NCBI GenBank assembly: GCA_030649735.1
Contig: JAUSFL010000008.1
Location: 1-64,000, forward strand
Reading direction: 5' to 3'
DNA: 64,000 nucleotides
Source: Candidatus Iainarchaeum sp.
GTDB lineage: Archaea; Iainarchaeota; Iainarchaeia; Iainarchaeales; UBA10191
Under the pieces are notes generated by a model, which was not told the DNA's origin, searched no databases, and saw only the letters and a list, made by a program, of their open reading frames with translations. The number at the start of each line of letters is the position of its first letter. Position 1 is the stretch's first letter. Position numbers and translations under genes: made by a program. Positions 1 to 8,605 of this stretch are shown piece by piece.

Positions 1-198
1 GTTTTCTGAAAGAACTGCAATTCCGCCTTGCGGCGTTTTATAGAAAGAGCGGTTTTTTCCAGAATGCGCAAGCCTATTCCTTAAGGCCCAGCCTGGCTTT
101 CCCATTTTTTCAAAAAGTTCAGCAGCCAAATGCGGCTTTGGCTTTCTTAAAATTTGATTCTTTACAATTTTTCTCAAAGGCATTTTTTTTAAGGCCAT
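1..198 (-). CDS. Hypothetical basic protein, 3' end outside window
   Basis: Only the first 66 codons are present; the rest lies left of the window. The ATG is at 198, four bases after the stop of the upstream gene at 203, so the two are probably co-transcribed. The visible part is rich in Lys, Arg and Pro (it begins MALKKMPLRKIVKNQI) and shows no signal peptide, membrane segment or motif I recognise. The open frame, the tight spacing and the Lys/Arg-rich composition, which matches other short proteins in the window, support it as real. Function unknown. Confidence 0.55.
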   Translation of the reverse strand, partial: MALKKMPLRKIVKNQILRKPKPHLAAELFEKMGKPGWALRNRLAHSGKNRSFYKTPQGGIAVLSEN

Positions 199-202
199 AA
201 TT

Positions 203-874
203 TTACTCGGCTGTCATTTTTTTTATGGTTTCAAACATTTCCAAGTCTGCATTGACTTCAGAGAGCTTTTTTGAAATGTCTTTTATTTTGTCTTCTGAAA
301 TTCCAGTCCTGAACTCTTGCACTTCATCCAGGTGCTTTGCCAATCGATTGCCTGAATTCTTGTAAACTATTGAATTCTGGACTGTTTCAGAAAGCTGTTT
401 TCTATAATCCAAATTGTTCACGAACATTTCAACCATTGCCTTGTATTTTTTGTCAGAAATTAGTTCTGCCGGAAGCTTCACTTTCTCGGCGTCATCCCTA
501 TAGTCCTTGTCTGTGATTTTTTTTCCGACATGCTTCCAGTAAGTCGGGCTCGCAAGCTTTTTTGCGTGAAGCTTCAAATGATAGACTTTTGCGTCACCAT
601 TGGCTTTCTTCCAGTCCTTTAGTTTCCTTTCAAACTGGTCTTTTAGGACTACAGAATCCTGCATTAACTGCTGCACGCGCGGCTTTGAGGGATAAATTAG
701 CTTTGGGAAAGAATCCTTGCTTTCTGAAGAAAACCTTGCGACTCCGCCTTTTTGAAAGTACCTTTTCAAGGCATTGATGCGCGAGTCTTCCTTAGCGTTC
801 AAAAACCCGGCTCCCTTGTATTTTTCCGCAAAAGCGGCTATTGAACTGATAATTTCAGGCATGCAGTAACACAA
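203..874 (-). CDS. Hypothetical charged helical protein
   Basis: This 223-residue protein is strongly charged and looks largely alpha-helical, with many Lys, Asp and Glu and a C-terminal stretch likely to form a short coiled coil. It has no signal peptide, membrane span, Cys pair or nucleotide-binding motif. The first Met codons are close together; the second (MPEIISSIAAF, four codons in) may be the true start. It diverges from the NAC gene at 942, with a short AT-rich gap holding both promoters, and runs directly into the partial gene at its 3' end. I do not recognise the family. Confidence 0.7.
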   Translation of the reverse strand: MCYCMPEIISSIAAFAEKYKGAGFLNAKEDSRINALKRYFQKGGVARFSSESKDSFPKLIYPSKPRVQQLMQDSVVLKDQFERKLKDWKKANGDAKVYHLKLHAKKLASPTYWKHVGKKITDKDYRDDAEKVKLPAELISDKKYKAMVEMFVNNLDYRKQLSETVQNSIVYKNSGNRLAKHLDEVQEFRTGISEDKIKDISKKLSEVNADLEMFETIKKMTAE

Positions 875-941
875 GCTGAAACAGGTTAAAAATGTTTTTG
901 CATTATTTATTGCTTAATTAAAACAATTTGAAGGAATTTTC

Positions 942-1280
942 ATGTTTCCAGGAAAAATAAACCCGCGGCAAATGCAGGCAATGATGAAGCAAATGGGCAT
1001 TCAGACAGAAGACATTCCTGCAAAGCGCGTAATTATTGAAACTTCTGGAAAGCGAATTGTAATAGAGCCTGCCTCTGTGAACTGCATGATAGTTCAGGGC
1101 CAGAAAACCTATACTGTGAACGGCACTGAAAGCACTGAAGCCATTGAGCAGGAAATCTCGCTGGAAGACATTGAAATGGTTGCTGAACAGGCTGGAGTTC
1201 ACAAAGAAGTCGCGGAAAAAGCCTTGAAGGAAACAAAAGGCGACATTGCTGAAGCAATATTAAAATTAAAGAAAGACTGA
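942..1280 (+). CDS. nac: Nascent polypeptide-associated complex protein (NAC)
   Basis: Archaeal NAC binds the ribosome near the exit tunnel as a homodimer and contacts emerging chains. The 112-residue length is normal. The N-terminus (MFPGKINPRQMQAMMKQMGI) is the typical Met-rich archaeal NAC start. The NAC barrel follows at about residues 25-70 (RVIIETSGKRIVIEPASVN, then QTYTV-like strands). A C-terminal UBA domain occupies about residues 74-112 with the characteristic VAEQAGVHKEVAEKALKET pattern. It is a single gene, convergent with the membrane protein at 1284, whose stop lies four bases away. Confidence 0.97.
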   Translation: MFPGKINPRQMQAMMKQMGIQTEDIPAKRVIIETSGKRIVIEPASVNCMIVQGQKTYTVNGTESTEAIEQEISLEDIEMVAEQAGVHKEVAEKALKETKGDIAEAILKLKKD

Positions 1281-1283
1281 ATT

Positions 1284-2657
1284 TTAGCTTTCCATTCCTT
1301 GCACTTGGATTATTTTGCCTCTTTGCACTTGAATTTGCATGCTGAAGTTGATGTCTTGCCCTATCGAATGGCCTGGCTTTCCAATAACTTGGAATGAATT
1401 AGAGTCTACTGGAAGGCTTGCGTTCAAGTCTTTAATGAACACTGAGCTTAAGTCAGTGTTTGCTGGCTGGAATGTTTCAATGGCAATTCCTTTGGGCTTG
1501 AAAAAGCCCTGCAGGTAATCAAAGGATTCTTGAGAATTCTCTGCTGTCAAGTTCAGGTCTAGGAAGAACTGAGATTCTGGTGCTTGGATTGAAATCTGGC
1601 TCTTTTTAAAGCTTGATTCCATTAATTGCCGGATGATTCCATTCTCCAATGCGTTCAAGTCTGAATTGTCATTTGCCAATGCGTCAATTGTGAAATTGTT
1701 TTCTCCCTTTCCAATCTCGAAAGAATTCAAGTCTTTAAGATTGGCGCTTTCAATCCTGTCTTTCACAATGTTCAAGTCATAATTTGAGTCGACTGCAGTG
1801 ACTGAAAAAGTGATGCTTTTCCCAAGCGCGGGCACTATTGCAGAGTTTATTTTGAAGTCTGAAAAATTCAACTGTGATTTTAGCGAGTTTTCATCAATGT
1901 AATTGCCGTACTTCATTGTTCCCTGCGCGAAAAGTTTTCTGTCCAATGAAGTCACTTTTGCGATTGCGTTTTCAAAAAAGCTCTTGGGCAGCGCTGTCTG
2001 GTTTGAAACCTCAAACACTTGCGGATTTCCCGCAATGTCGTTTGCAATGTTCACTTTTAATGAAACGCTTAGCAAGTCCCCTGTTTCAGTGCCCACGGAA
2101 ACAAAGGCCGCTGTCAGCTTTTGCTTTGGAGTGTAGTTCTTGTCAATGTTAAAGTCCGAGTTTGTTACGCTGATTTGCGCGGGCAGTTCAATAAGCGCTG
2201 TCCCAATGCTTTGAATGCCGGTCATCAAAACTGATTTTTCTTGAATGCTGGCGAAAACTTCGCTCGACTTTGCGTTAGGCGCTAAAGAAAGCGTCATTTT
2301 GTAAGTCATTGTCGCTCCAGGGTTTCCAACATAGCTTGCGTTAACAAGCCCGCGGATTCCGGGAATTTGCGCGATTTCAGAGTCAATCTTTGAAGGGTTT
2401 GTTTCCTTGGTTTGGCCCGCAATTATCAATTCAGGCAATACTTCAATCACTTTGGCGTCAAAATTCTTGCTTTCAAAATCCAGTCCCGGAATTTGCGGGT
2501 CGCTTGGGTTTGAAGGATTTGGGTTTGATGGCTCTTGCGGGTTTAATGCGCCTGAAAAAAGCAGGGCTATTGTAGAGCCGGCAAACATTACTATTACCAC
2601 TGCCACGAAAATGACTGCGCTGTTTTTTCGTTTTTTTTCGCCAGTTGTTTGTTCCAA
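1284..2657 (-). CDS. Membrane-anchored extracellular protein, unknown
   Basis: About 457 residues. A short Lys/Arg-rich N-terminus is followed by one hydrophobic segment (AVIFVAVVIVMFAGSTIALLF), a Pro/Asn/Ser linker and a long exported domain. The arrangement suggests an N-in, C-out anchored protein. I choose the TTG at 2657 because AAAGGTG at 2664-2670 sits at ribosome-binding-site distance; the GTG at 2666 lies inside that site. The exported part has several internally similar alpha/beta segments but no catalytic motif I can name. The exported region has few or no Cys, unlike the surface proteins at 54-63 kb. Function unknown. Confidence 0.75.
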   Translation of the reverse strand: MEQTTGEKKRKNSAVIFVAVVIVMFAGSTIALLFSGALNPQEPSNPNPSNPSDPQIPGLDFESKNFDAKVIEVLPELIIAGQTKETNPSKIDSEIAQIPGIRGLVNASYVGNPGATMTYKMTLSLAPNAKSSEVFASIQEKSVLMTGIQSIGTALIELPAQISVTNSDFNIDKNYTPKQKLTAAFVSVGTETGDLLSVSLKVNIANDIAGNPQVFEVSNQTALPKSFFENAIAKVTSLDRKLFAQGTMKYGNYIDENSLKSQLNFSDFKINSAIVPALGKSITFSVTAVDSNYDLNIVKDRIESANLKDLNSFEIGKGENNFTIDALANDNSDLNALENGIIRQLMESSFKKSQISIQAPESQFFLDLNLTAENSQESFDYLQGFFKPKGIAIETFQPANTDLSSVFIKDLNASLPVDSNSFQVIGKPGHSIGQDINFSMQIQVQRGKIIQVQGMES

Positions 2658-2777
2658 GAAACACACCTTTTTACGAATAATTTAATGCAAATGGTTAAAA
2701 TAGTTAGTTTTCACGTTAATTAGATACATTTGATTGAAAGCAATAAAAAGCTGTTTTTTTAGAAAGGTGAAGGACTA

Positions 2778-3557
2778 ATGCAAAAAGGCGAAATAGTATT
2801 GTTGGAATTGACTGGAAGAGAGCTTGAGAGCGGAAAGGTTTTTGAAACCTCTAATGCCGAAGTTGCAAAAAAGGAAGGAGTTTTTTCAGAAACCGCGCGC
2901 TATGCTCCAAACCCTGTTGTTGTCGGAAAGGGAAGAATGATTCAAGGCGTTGAGGAAGAATTATTGAAAATGAATGTTGGCGAGGAAAAGAAAATAATTT
3001 TAGAGCCTTCAATGGCTTTTGGGGACAGGAAGCCAGAATTGGTTGGCATTGTTCCATTGAAAGAATTCACTGCAAGAAAGCTTCAGCCTTTTCCTGGATT
3101 GATTGTTGACGTTAATGGAAATGCGGGAAGGGTTCAAAGCGTTTCAGGCGGCAGAGTGAGAGTTGACTTTAACTCTGACTTGGCCGGAAAAACTGTAGAA
3201 TACGAGCTAAAAATTGTGAAAAAGCTTGAAACTCCGGTAGAAAAGGCAAAAGCGATTATGGGAAAGCTTTTAGGCCTGAAGCTTGAAGAGCTCGAGGCAG
3301 AATTCAAGGCCGAAGGCGGAGAATTGGAGATTGAATTGCCTGAAAGCATTGAAAAAATGAAGGAAATTATTTTGATGAAGCAGTTTTTGAAGAAAGAACT
3401 GGCTGAAGACATTCCTGAAGCAAAGAAAATCAGCTTTAAGGGCACTCCAGTCATTGAAGGGCCTGCTGGTCCTGACCATTCAGCAGAGCAGGAAGGGCAC
3501 TCTCACGAAGGACATGACCACTCTCACGAGGGTTATGAGCACGCCCATAAGCACTAA
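2778..3557 (+). CDS. FKBP-type peptidyl-prolyl isomerase, SlyD-like, His-rich tail
   Basis: The 259-residue protein begins with an FKBP fold interrupted by an insert-in-flap chaperone domain, as in SlyD and archaeal FKBP26. Visible marks are GEIVLLELTGRELESGKVF, then NPVVVGKGRMIQGVEEELL and the strand region KTVEYELKIVKKLETPVEK. A C-terminal extension of about 90 residues follows, helical at first, ending in a His-rich tail (GHSHEGHDHSHEGYEHAHKH). SlyD tails of this kind bind Ni or Zn. A GGTGA ribosome-binding site lies just upstream of the ATG at 2778. A strong hairpin follows the stop. Likely role: folding of nascent chains, with metal binding inferred from the tail. Confidence 0.93.
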   Translation: MQKGEIVLLELTGRELESGKVFETSNAEVAKKEGVFSETARYAPNPVVVGKGRMIQGVEEELLKMNVGEEKKIILEPSMAFGDRKPELVGIVPLKEFTARKLQPFPGLIVDVNGNAGRVQSVSGGRVRVDFNSDLAGKTVEYELKIVKKLETPVEKAKAIMGKLLGLKLEELEAEFKAEGGELEIELPESIEKMKEIILMKQFLKKELAEDIPEAKKISFKGTPVIEGPAGPDHSAEQEGHSHEGHDHSHEGYEHAHKH

Positions 3558-3592
3558 AACCAGCATTTTTTGGACGTTAGGGCTGGTTTTTT
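3556..3592. terminator. Hairpin plus T-run after FKBP gene
   Basis: AAAACCAGC (3556-3564) pairs perfectly with GCTGGTTTT (3582-3590), and T bases continue after it. The loop is 17 nt. It begins at the stop codon of the FKBP gene and would be expected to end or stabilise its transcript. Confidence 0.6.
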
Positions 3593-3670
3593 AAACATTT
3601 CTTTCTTAAATTTTAATTGATAGGTTAACTAAACTGTTTTTTAGCTTTTATTTAAGTTGGTGGTTTTAGT

Positions 3671-4306
3671 TTGAGCAAAAATAGTACTGAAAGCATGCAT
3701 ACTGGAACAACCACTGTCGGTGTTTTGGGAAAGGATGCCGTGGTTTTGGCGGCAGACATGAAGGCAACTTTGGGCAATATTGCTTCAGACACTAATGTCA
3801 CTAAAGTCTACAAAATCAATGACAAGGCGGCAATCACTATTGCCGGCGGAGTCGGGGATGCCTTGACTGTAGTGCGGTTTTTGAAAAGCCATGCAAAGCT
3901 TTTTGAGATTGAAAGGGAGAATGTAATGACTCCAAAGGCAATAATCACTTTTCTTTCAAACATCTTGAACAGCAACAGGTATTATCCATTCCAGGTATTT
4001 TTCATTATTGGCGGGTTTAATGGAAAGCCCGAACTTTACACTTCAGACCTTGTCGGCGGCTTTAATGAAGTTGACAAGTTCACTAGCACTGGCTCTGGCT
4101 TTGAGCTGGCTTATGGCTTTTTGGAAGACCAATTTAAGGAAGCGCTTTCAACTGAAAAGGCAATTGAATTGGCTGTCAAGGCAGTGAAAGTCGCAAAAAA
4201 GCGCGACATTTACACTGGCGGAGACGGCGTTAAAGTATTGGTCATTTCAAAAGACGGGGTCAAAGAACTAGGCAAGAAAGAAGTTGAAAAATACTTGGGC
4301 ACTTAA
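3671..4306 (+). CDS. psmB: Proteasome beta subunit (threonine protease)
   Basis: This is the catalytic subunit of the archaeal 20S proteasome. The TTG start at 3671 has GGTGG upstream. A 12-residue propeptide ends in Gly, and cleavage exposes Thr13 (TTTVGVLGKD). Numbered from that Thr, Asp17 and Lys33 (VTKVYK) of the active site are both present, as is the SGSG loop motif (TSTGSGFELAYGFLE) late in the protein. The length of 211 is normal for the family. It stands alone; the alpha subunit is not in this window. Confidence 0.97.
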   Translation: MSKNSTESMHTGTTTVGVLGKDAVVLAADMKATLGNIASDTNVTKVYKINDKAAITIAGGVGDALTVVRFLKSHAKLFEIERENVMTPKAIITFLSNILNSNRYYPFQVFFIIGGFNGKPELYTSDLVGGFNEVDKFTSTGSGFELAYGFLEDQFKEALSTEKAIELAVKAVKVAKKRDIYTGGDGVKVLVISKDGVKELGKKEVEKYLGT

Positions 4307-4399
4307 AACCAGCAATATGAAAAATTATTCTTTTTCACGATTCTAAAAACCCTCATTCTAAATTAGGCAATTAGATGGGTTAGTAACCAATTAAACATA

Positions 4400-6292
4400 A
4401 TGGTCTTTATGACTACAGATTTGATAAAGCAAATTAAAGAAACAGTAATGAACAATGTTCCAGAAAGCGCCAAAGTCACTTCAGTGGACATTGAAGGGCC
4501 GGAAGTGGCAATTTACACTAAAAACCCGCGGGCTTTTTTCGAGAACGAAAACTTAGTGGCTAAAGTGGCTTTTGAATTAAAAAAGCGCGTGAACATTCGA
4601 ACAGACAAGAGCCTTTTGATGGAAGCCGACTTGGCTGAAAAGAAAATCAAGGAATTGGTTCCGGCAGAGGCAGACATTAGGAAAATTGATTTCAATCCCG
4701 CATTCAGTGAAGTTGTCATTGAAAGCATGAAGCCTGGCCTGGTCATCGGAAAGGAAGGAGTGACAAGCAAGAGCATTATTTTAGAGACTGGCTGGGTTCC
4801 AAACATAATCCGTTCTCCAACGTCCCCTTCAGAAATACTTAATGGAATAAGGCATCACTTGAGCAAGTATTCTGCAGAAAGGAAAAAAATCCTTCAGGCA
4901 ACTGCGGAAAAAATTTACCGCAATCCGGCAAACCCGAATAAATGGGTCAGGATTACTGCATTAGGCAGTTTTAGGGAAGTTGGCAGAAGTGCAATGCTGG
5001 TTGAAACCCAAGACACCAGGGTTTTATTGGATTGTGGAATAAACCCTGCAAACAATGAAGAGCCTTTTCCAATTCTTGAAGCGCTTCGTTATCCAGTGCA
5101 GGAAATTGACGCTGTAATAATCAGCCACGCTCACTTGGACCACGCCGGCTTTTTGCCTTACTTGTTCAAGCTAGGATACAAAGGGCCTGTTTATTGCACG
5201 CCTCCAACCAGGGATTTAATGGCCTTATTGCAGTTTGACTTCATTGATGTTTTTGTAAAGGAAGGAAAAGAGCCGCCTTATTCTGAAAGAGACGTCAAGG
5301 AAATGATAAAATATTGCATTCCACGCGAGTATCGTGAAGTTACTGACATTGCGCCAGACATGAGGCTTACATTCCATAATGCAGCGCACATTTTAGGCAG
5401 TGCAAGCGTTCACTTGCACATTGGAGAAGGCGCGCACAACCTAGTTTACAGCGCTGATTTAAAGTATGGGTTTACCCGCTTGTTTAACAATATTGACATT
5501 AATTATCCTCGCTTGGAAACCTTAATTTTAGAAAGCACTTATGCTGGAAAAGGCGAAATGCCTGACAGGCAATATTCAGAAGACGCGCTTATCAACATAA
5601 TTCGAGAGACAGTGACTAATGGCGGCAATGTTTTAATTCCCGTATTTTCTGTTGGAAGGGCGCAGGAAATAATGCTTGTAATTGAAGAATACTACCGCAG
5701 GGGCTCTTTGGAAGCAAAAGTCTTTATTGACGGAATGACTAAGGAAGCCTCGGCAATTCATACTGCATATCCTGAATACTTGAGAAAATCAGTCCAGCGG
5801 AGAATTTTGCAGAATGATTCTCCATTCACTTCAGAATTATTCCAGCTTGCAAACCACAAAAACAGGCAGGAAATAATTGACAATGGCGGGGCTGTAATCC
5901 TGGCAAGCTCTGGAATGCTGACTGGCGGAGCATCAGTGGATTATTTCCACAGAATGGCCGCAGACCCAAAAAACACAATGATTTTTGTAGGATACCAGTC
6001 TGAAGGCTCAATGGGAAGAAAAATTCAAGGCGGAGTGAAAACAATTCCAGTAATGGAAAACGGCAGGGCAAAAGCATTGGACATTAAAATGCGCGTTGAA
6101 ACAGTCGAAGGCTTTTCAGGCCATAGTTTTAGGAATGAGCTTTTGGCTTATTTAAGGACTTTAAATCCAAAGCCAAAAAGAGTGCTAGTAAACCATGGAG
6201 ATTCTACAGTAGAGTTTGCGAAATTTATTTCAAACAGATTCCGCATAAACACCACTGCTCCGCGCAATCTTGACGCTTTAAGGCTAAGATAA
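4400..6292 (+). CDS. fttA: aCPSF1/FttA transcription-termination ribonuclease
   Basis: Archaeal CPSF73-like factor that cleaves nascent RNA at U-rich sites and drives termination. In 630 residues it shows tandem N-terminal KH domains (about 1-145, with a GKEG loop near 117), then a metallo-beta-lactamase domain with the HAHLDH motif at 243-248, further metal-ligand regions (HILGSASVH and SADLKYGFTR) and an inserted beta-CASP domain. It ends with the GHSFRNELLAYL and VNHGD segments typical of the family. The ATG at 4400 is taken; a second ATG at 4409 (MTTDLIKQIKE) is equally plausible. The catalytic residues look complete. Confidence 0.97.
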   Translation: MVFMTTDLIKQIKETVMNNVPESAKVTSVDIEGPEVAIYTKNPRAFFENENLVAKVAFELKKRVNIRTDKSLLMEADLAEKKIKELVPAEADIRKIDFNPAFSEVVIESMKPGLVIGKEGVTSKSIILETGWVPNIIRSPTSPSEILNGIRHHLSKYSAERKKILQATAEKIYRNPANPNKWVRITALGSFREVGRSAMLVETQDTRVLLDCGINPANNEEPFPILEALRYPVQEIDAVIISHAHLDHAGFLPYLFKLGYKGPVYCTPPTRDLMALLQFDFIDVFVKEGKEPPYSERDVKEMIKYCIPREYREVTDIAPDMRLTFHNAAHILGSASVHLHIGEGAHNLVYSADLKYGFTRLFNNIDINYPRLETLILESTYAGKGEMPDRQYSEDALINIIRETVTNGGNVLIPVFSVGRAQEIMLVIEEYYRRGSLEAKVFIDGMTKEASAIHTAYPEYLRKSVQRRILQNDSPFTSELFQLANHKNRQEIIDNGGAVILASSGMLTGGASVDYFHRMAADPKNTMIFVGYQSEGSMGRKIQGGVKTIPVMENGRAKALDIKMRVETVEGFSGHSFRNELLAYLRTLNPKPKRVLVNHGDSTVEFAKFISNRFRINTTAPRNLDALRLR

Positions 6293-6647
6293 GCTCAAGC
6301 ACAACTTATTTTTCTAAACAAACCTTAAAAATTACTTATTTTATTTTTAGGCTTCAGCGCTAGAAAGCACTGAAAGGAAATAAAGTATTTCTTAAAAAAA
6401 CAATTTCTTACATAAATAGAGTGCGACTACATAATCGCTATTTTCACCACCACTGACAAAACTTAATGTCTATATAATATCACAAACTATACATAAGTAA
6501 ACAAGTATTTTTCACACTCTTTTTGTTCAAAAAAGCACCTACAAGTGCGTTATGGTTAAGAAAAGCCCAATCCTTGCTCTTCAACCGAAAAGTATTTAAA
6601 CCCCTGAAGCGTTTTTTGATGTAGTTTTCCAAGCAGGATTGAGAAAG
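6293..6647. other. AT-rich gene-free stretch
   Basis: I see no convincing gene here. It holds T-rich tracts right after the FttA stop, a hairpin at 6353-6374 (TTCAG/CTGAA outer, GCT/AGC inner) without a following T-run, and a lone ACTACATAA near 6428. That short motif also occurs, inverted, in the repeats at 26.2-27.2 kb. A good TATA-like box (AAAAGTATTTAAACC, about 6588-6602) sits before the small gene at 6648. Confidence 0.4.
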
Positions 6648-6788
6648 ATGATGACTGAAAGAAATTCAACAATTACCCCAAGATTTGAACTTTCCAGAAT
6701 GCTTGGAAAAGGGCTCAAATTACAGGACAATGTGCTTGCTTTCTCAAAAAAAGCAGGCCGGTCAACTAACATTCACCCCATTCAATAA
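6648..6788 (+). CDS. Small 46-residue hypothetical protein
   Basis: A short frame reading MMTERNSTITPRFELSRMLG and continuing to ...RSTNIHPIQ, with the first ATG at 6648 and a second at 6651. Two things support it despite its size: a TATA-like box at about 6593-6600, and a perfect hairpin with a long T-run about 14 nt after the stop. Together they define a compact transcription unit of about 210 nt. The peptide is basic and soluble with no Cys. The unit could instead be a non-coding RNA gene; the sequence alone does not decide. Confidence 0.45.
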   Translation: MMTERNSTITPRFELSRMLGKGLKLQDNVLAFSKKAGRSTNIHPIQ

Positions 6789-6801
6789 GAGAACAATTGA
6801 G

Positions 6802-6835
6802 CGCGGCATCCCAAATGCCGCGTTCTTCTTTTTTT
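6802..6835 (+). terminator. Perfect 8-bp hairpin followed by T-run
   Basis: CGCGGCAT (6802-6809) and ATGCCGCG (6815-6822) form a perfect stem around a 5-nt loop, then TTCTTC and eight T. The shape resembles an intrinsic terminator and closes the small unit at 6648-6788. Confidence 0.7.
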
Positions 6836-6897
6836 CGCGCTTTCAATTGCGAGCCAGTCTTTTTAACTCTTTTCAACAACTTTAATTGTTGGCTTTT

Positions 6898-7383
6898 ATG
6901 ATTGTTTTGATTACTGGAACTCCCGGAACTGGAAAATCCACTGTTGCAAAGGCATTGAAGGCAAGGCTTGGGCAAGGCTGGACAGTAATCAATGACCGCG
7001 AGTTTTGCAAAAAATTCAAGATTGGCTTTTTTGACAAGAAAGCGCAAGAGCTTGAAGTCCCGGTGAAAAAGCTTGAGGCTAAGCTAAAGCAAAAACTCAA
7101 AAAAGAAGGCAGCATAATCTTGGAAGGCCACTTGTTTTGCGAAACAAAAATTCCCGCAGACATTATAGTGCTTTTGCGCACCAGCCCAAAGCTTTTGGAA
7201 ACTCGCTTATTGGGAAAAGGCTATGGCCAGTTGAAGGTTTTGGATAATGTTTTTTGCGAAATGACTGATTACTGCAAAGCCAATGTTTTGAAAAATTTTG
7301 GCAAAAACAAGGTTTTGGAGTTGAATAATGATAAAGGCTTAAAAGAAATTACTGCCAAAATATTAAAGGAAATTAAAAATTGA
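6898..7383 (+). CDS. AK6-type (hCINAP/Fap7-like) adenylate kinase
   Basis: Small P-loop NMP kinase. In archaea and eukaryotes this family acts in small-subunit ribosome maturation as well as nucleotide phosphorylation. From the ATG at 6898 (161 residues) it begins MIVLITGTPGTGKST, a complete Walker A. EGHLFC marks the NMP-binding region, and LLRTSPKLLETRLLGKGYG followed by VLDNVFCEM is the diagnostic AK6 lid region. A TATA-like sequence about 25-30 nt before the ATG suggests a leaderless message; upstream in-frame TTG codons are less likely starts. Confidence 0.9.
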   Translation: MIVLITGTPGTGKSTVAKALKARLGQGWTVINDREFCKKFKIGFFDKKAQELEVPVKKLEAKLKQKLKKEGSIILEGHLFCETKIPADIIVLLRTSPKLLETRLLGKGYGQLKVLDNVFCEMTDYCKANVLKNFGKNKVLELNNDKGLKEITAKILKEIKN

Positions 7384-7399
7384 CCAAAGGTTGTTCTAT

Positions 7400-8602
7400 T
7401 TGAAGTTCAAAATTCTTGCACTAATTGTTCTTTTGGCATTCTCTGGCTTTGCTTTGTCTGAAACTTTAAGCGAGGTTTCCTTAAAACAGGCAAACTTTCA
7501 AGGCCTGGTTGCTGAAGGCCAGGAAGTGCAGCAATGCGCCACTTATGCTTTCCTTAAAGAAGCAATCGCAGAGCAAAAAGGAGTCTTCATTGTTTTTTCA
7601 GCGCACGCCTTGTTTTCTCCAGCAAGCCAAGGCAATGCGAAAGTCAGTGTTTTCCTGAACAATTTTGAAACATTGGCTGAATTCAAGCCAGTTGATTTCC
7701 AGAATGGCTGGGCCAGAGTGGAAGTTCCAATCAATGGATTGCTTGAAAAAAATTCCTTGAAAGTCTGCGCGAAAACAACAAGCAGCATTACAAAAGTTGA
7801 AGTATTGGATGATTCAACAATCGGCTATTATAAAATGCCAAAATTCGAGCTTAAAAAAGCAGTTTCTGAAACCAGGCCGATAATTGGAAGAGAATTGGAA
7901 ATCACTTTGACTGCGACAAACATTGGAAGCGAGGCGGCAACTGCAAAAATCAGTTACTGGAACATTGAACTAAACATTGCGCAAATCACGCGCGGAGACT
8001 CTGAATTCAATGGAATAATCCAGCCAGGCCAAAGCGTTACAATGCGTTATTTTGTAAAGCCAAAGTATGCGGTCCAAATGGACTTGGCTTCAGCAATCCT
8101 TGAGTTTGACAATATTTTTGGGGAAAAGCAGACTGTTTATTCAAACAGGCCGACAATTTGGGTCCAAGAGCCAGAATTCAAGGTAAAGGCCTTTTACAGC
8201 ATTACAGAGCAAAAGGCATTCCAGCCAGGCCAAAGCACAACCTTGGTTTTGACTGCAAGGAATGAAGGCGTCAATGACTTGGAAAACATCAGCATTAAAG
8301 TCGTAAAGCCTGAAGGACTGATTGTTTCAAAAGACAGTTTTGAAAACATCAGCTTAAAGGCAGGCGCTTCAAAAACTTTTGAAATTTCAGCATCCAGCCT
8401 GGAAGAAGGCATTCTGCAAATTGGCTGCAGTGTGGAATATTCTGACTACAAGGTAGTGAACACAAAATGCGCCCCATTAAACATTGAGTTCGAAAAGCCA
8501 AAGCAAAACAACCTCTTGATTTTTGCAATAGTTCTTTTGATTGTTGGAGCGATAATTTATGCTTTCATTTACAGGCCTGAAAAGAAAAAAGCAGAAAAAT
8601 GA
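7400..8602 (+). CDS. Secreted, C-terminally anchored protein with Ig-like repeats
   Basis: About 400 residues. The TTG at 7400 (MKFKILALIVLLAFSGFA) gives a clean signal peptide and lies 9 nt after AAAGG; the TTG at 7391 is too close to that site. The mature part has beta-rich segments, two of them similar in layout to CARDB/NEW3-type domains (each with a PGQS motif, as in QPGQSVTMRYF and QPGQSTTLVLTARNEG). A C-terminal membrane helix (NNLLIFAIVLLIVGAIIYAF) and a Lys-rich stop-transfer tail follow. It is probably a surface adhesion or structural protein. The exact family is not recognised. Confidence 0.8.
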   Translation: MKFKILALIVLLAFSGFALSETLSEVSLKQANFQGLVAEGQEVQQCATYAFLKEAIAEQKGVFIVFSAHALFSPASQGNAKVSVFLNNFETLAEFKPVDFQNGWARVEVPINGLLEKNSLKVCAKTTSSITKVEVLDDSTIGYYKMPKFELKKAVSETRPIIGRELEITLTATNIGSEAATAKISYWNIELNIAQITRGDSEFNGIIQPGQSVTMRYFVKPKYAVQMDLASAILEFDNIFGEKQTVYSNRPTIWVQEPEFKVKAFYSITEQKAFQPGQSTTLVLTARNEGVNDLENISIKVVKPEGLIVSKDSFENISLKAGASKTFEISASSLEEGILQIGCSVEYSDYKVVNTKCAPLNIEFEKPKQNNLLIFAIVLLIVGAIIYAFIYRPEKKKAEK

Positions 8603-8605
8603 TTT

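Noticed and set aside
6353-6374. Hairpin after the FttA gene as an intrinsic terminator
   Set aside because: It contains a mismatch and is not followed by a T-run; the T-rich tract lies before it.
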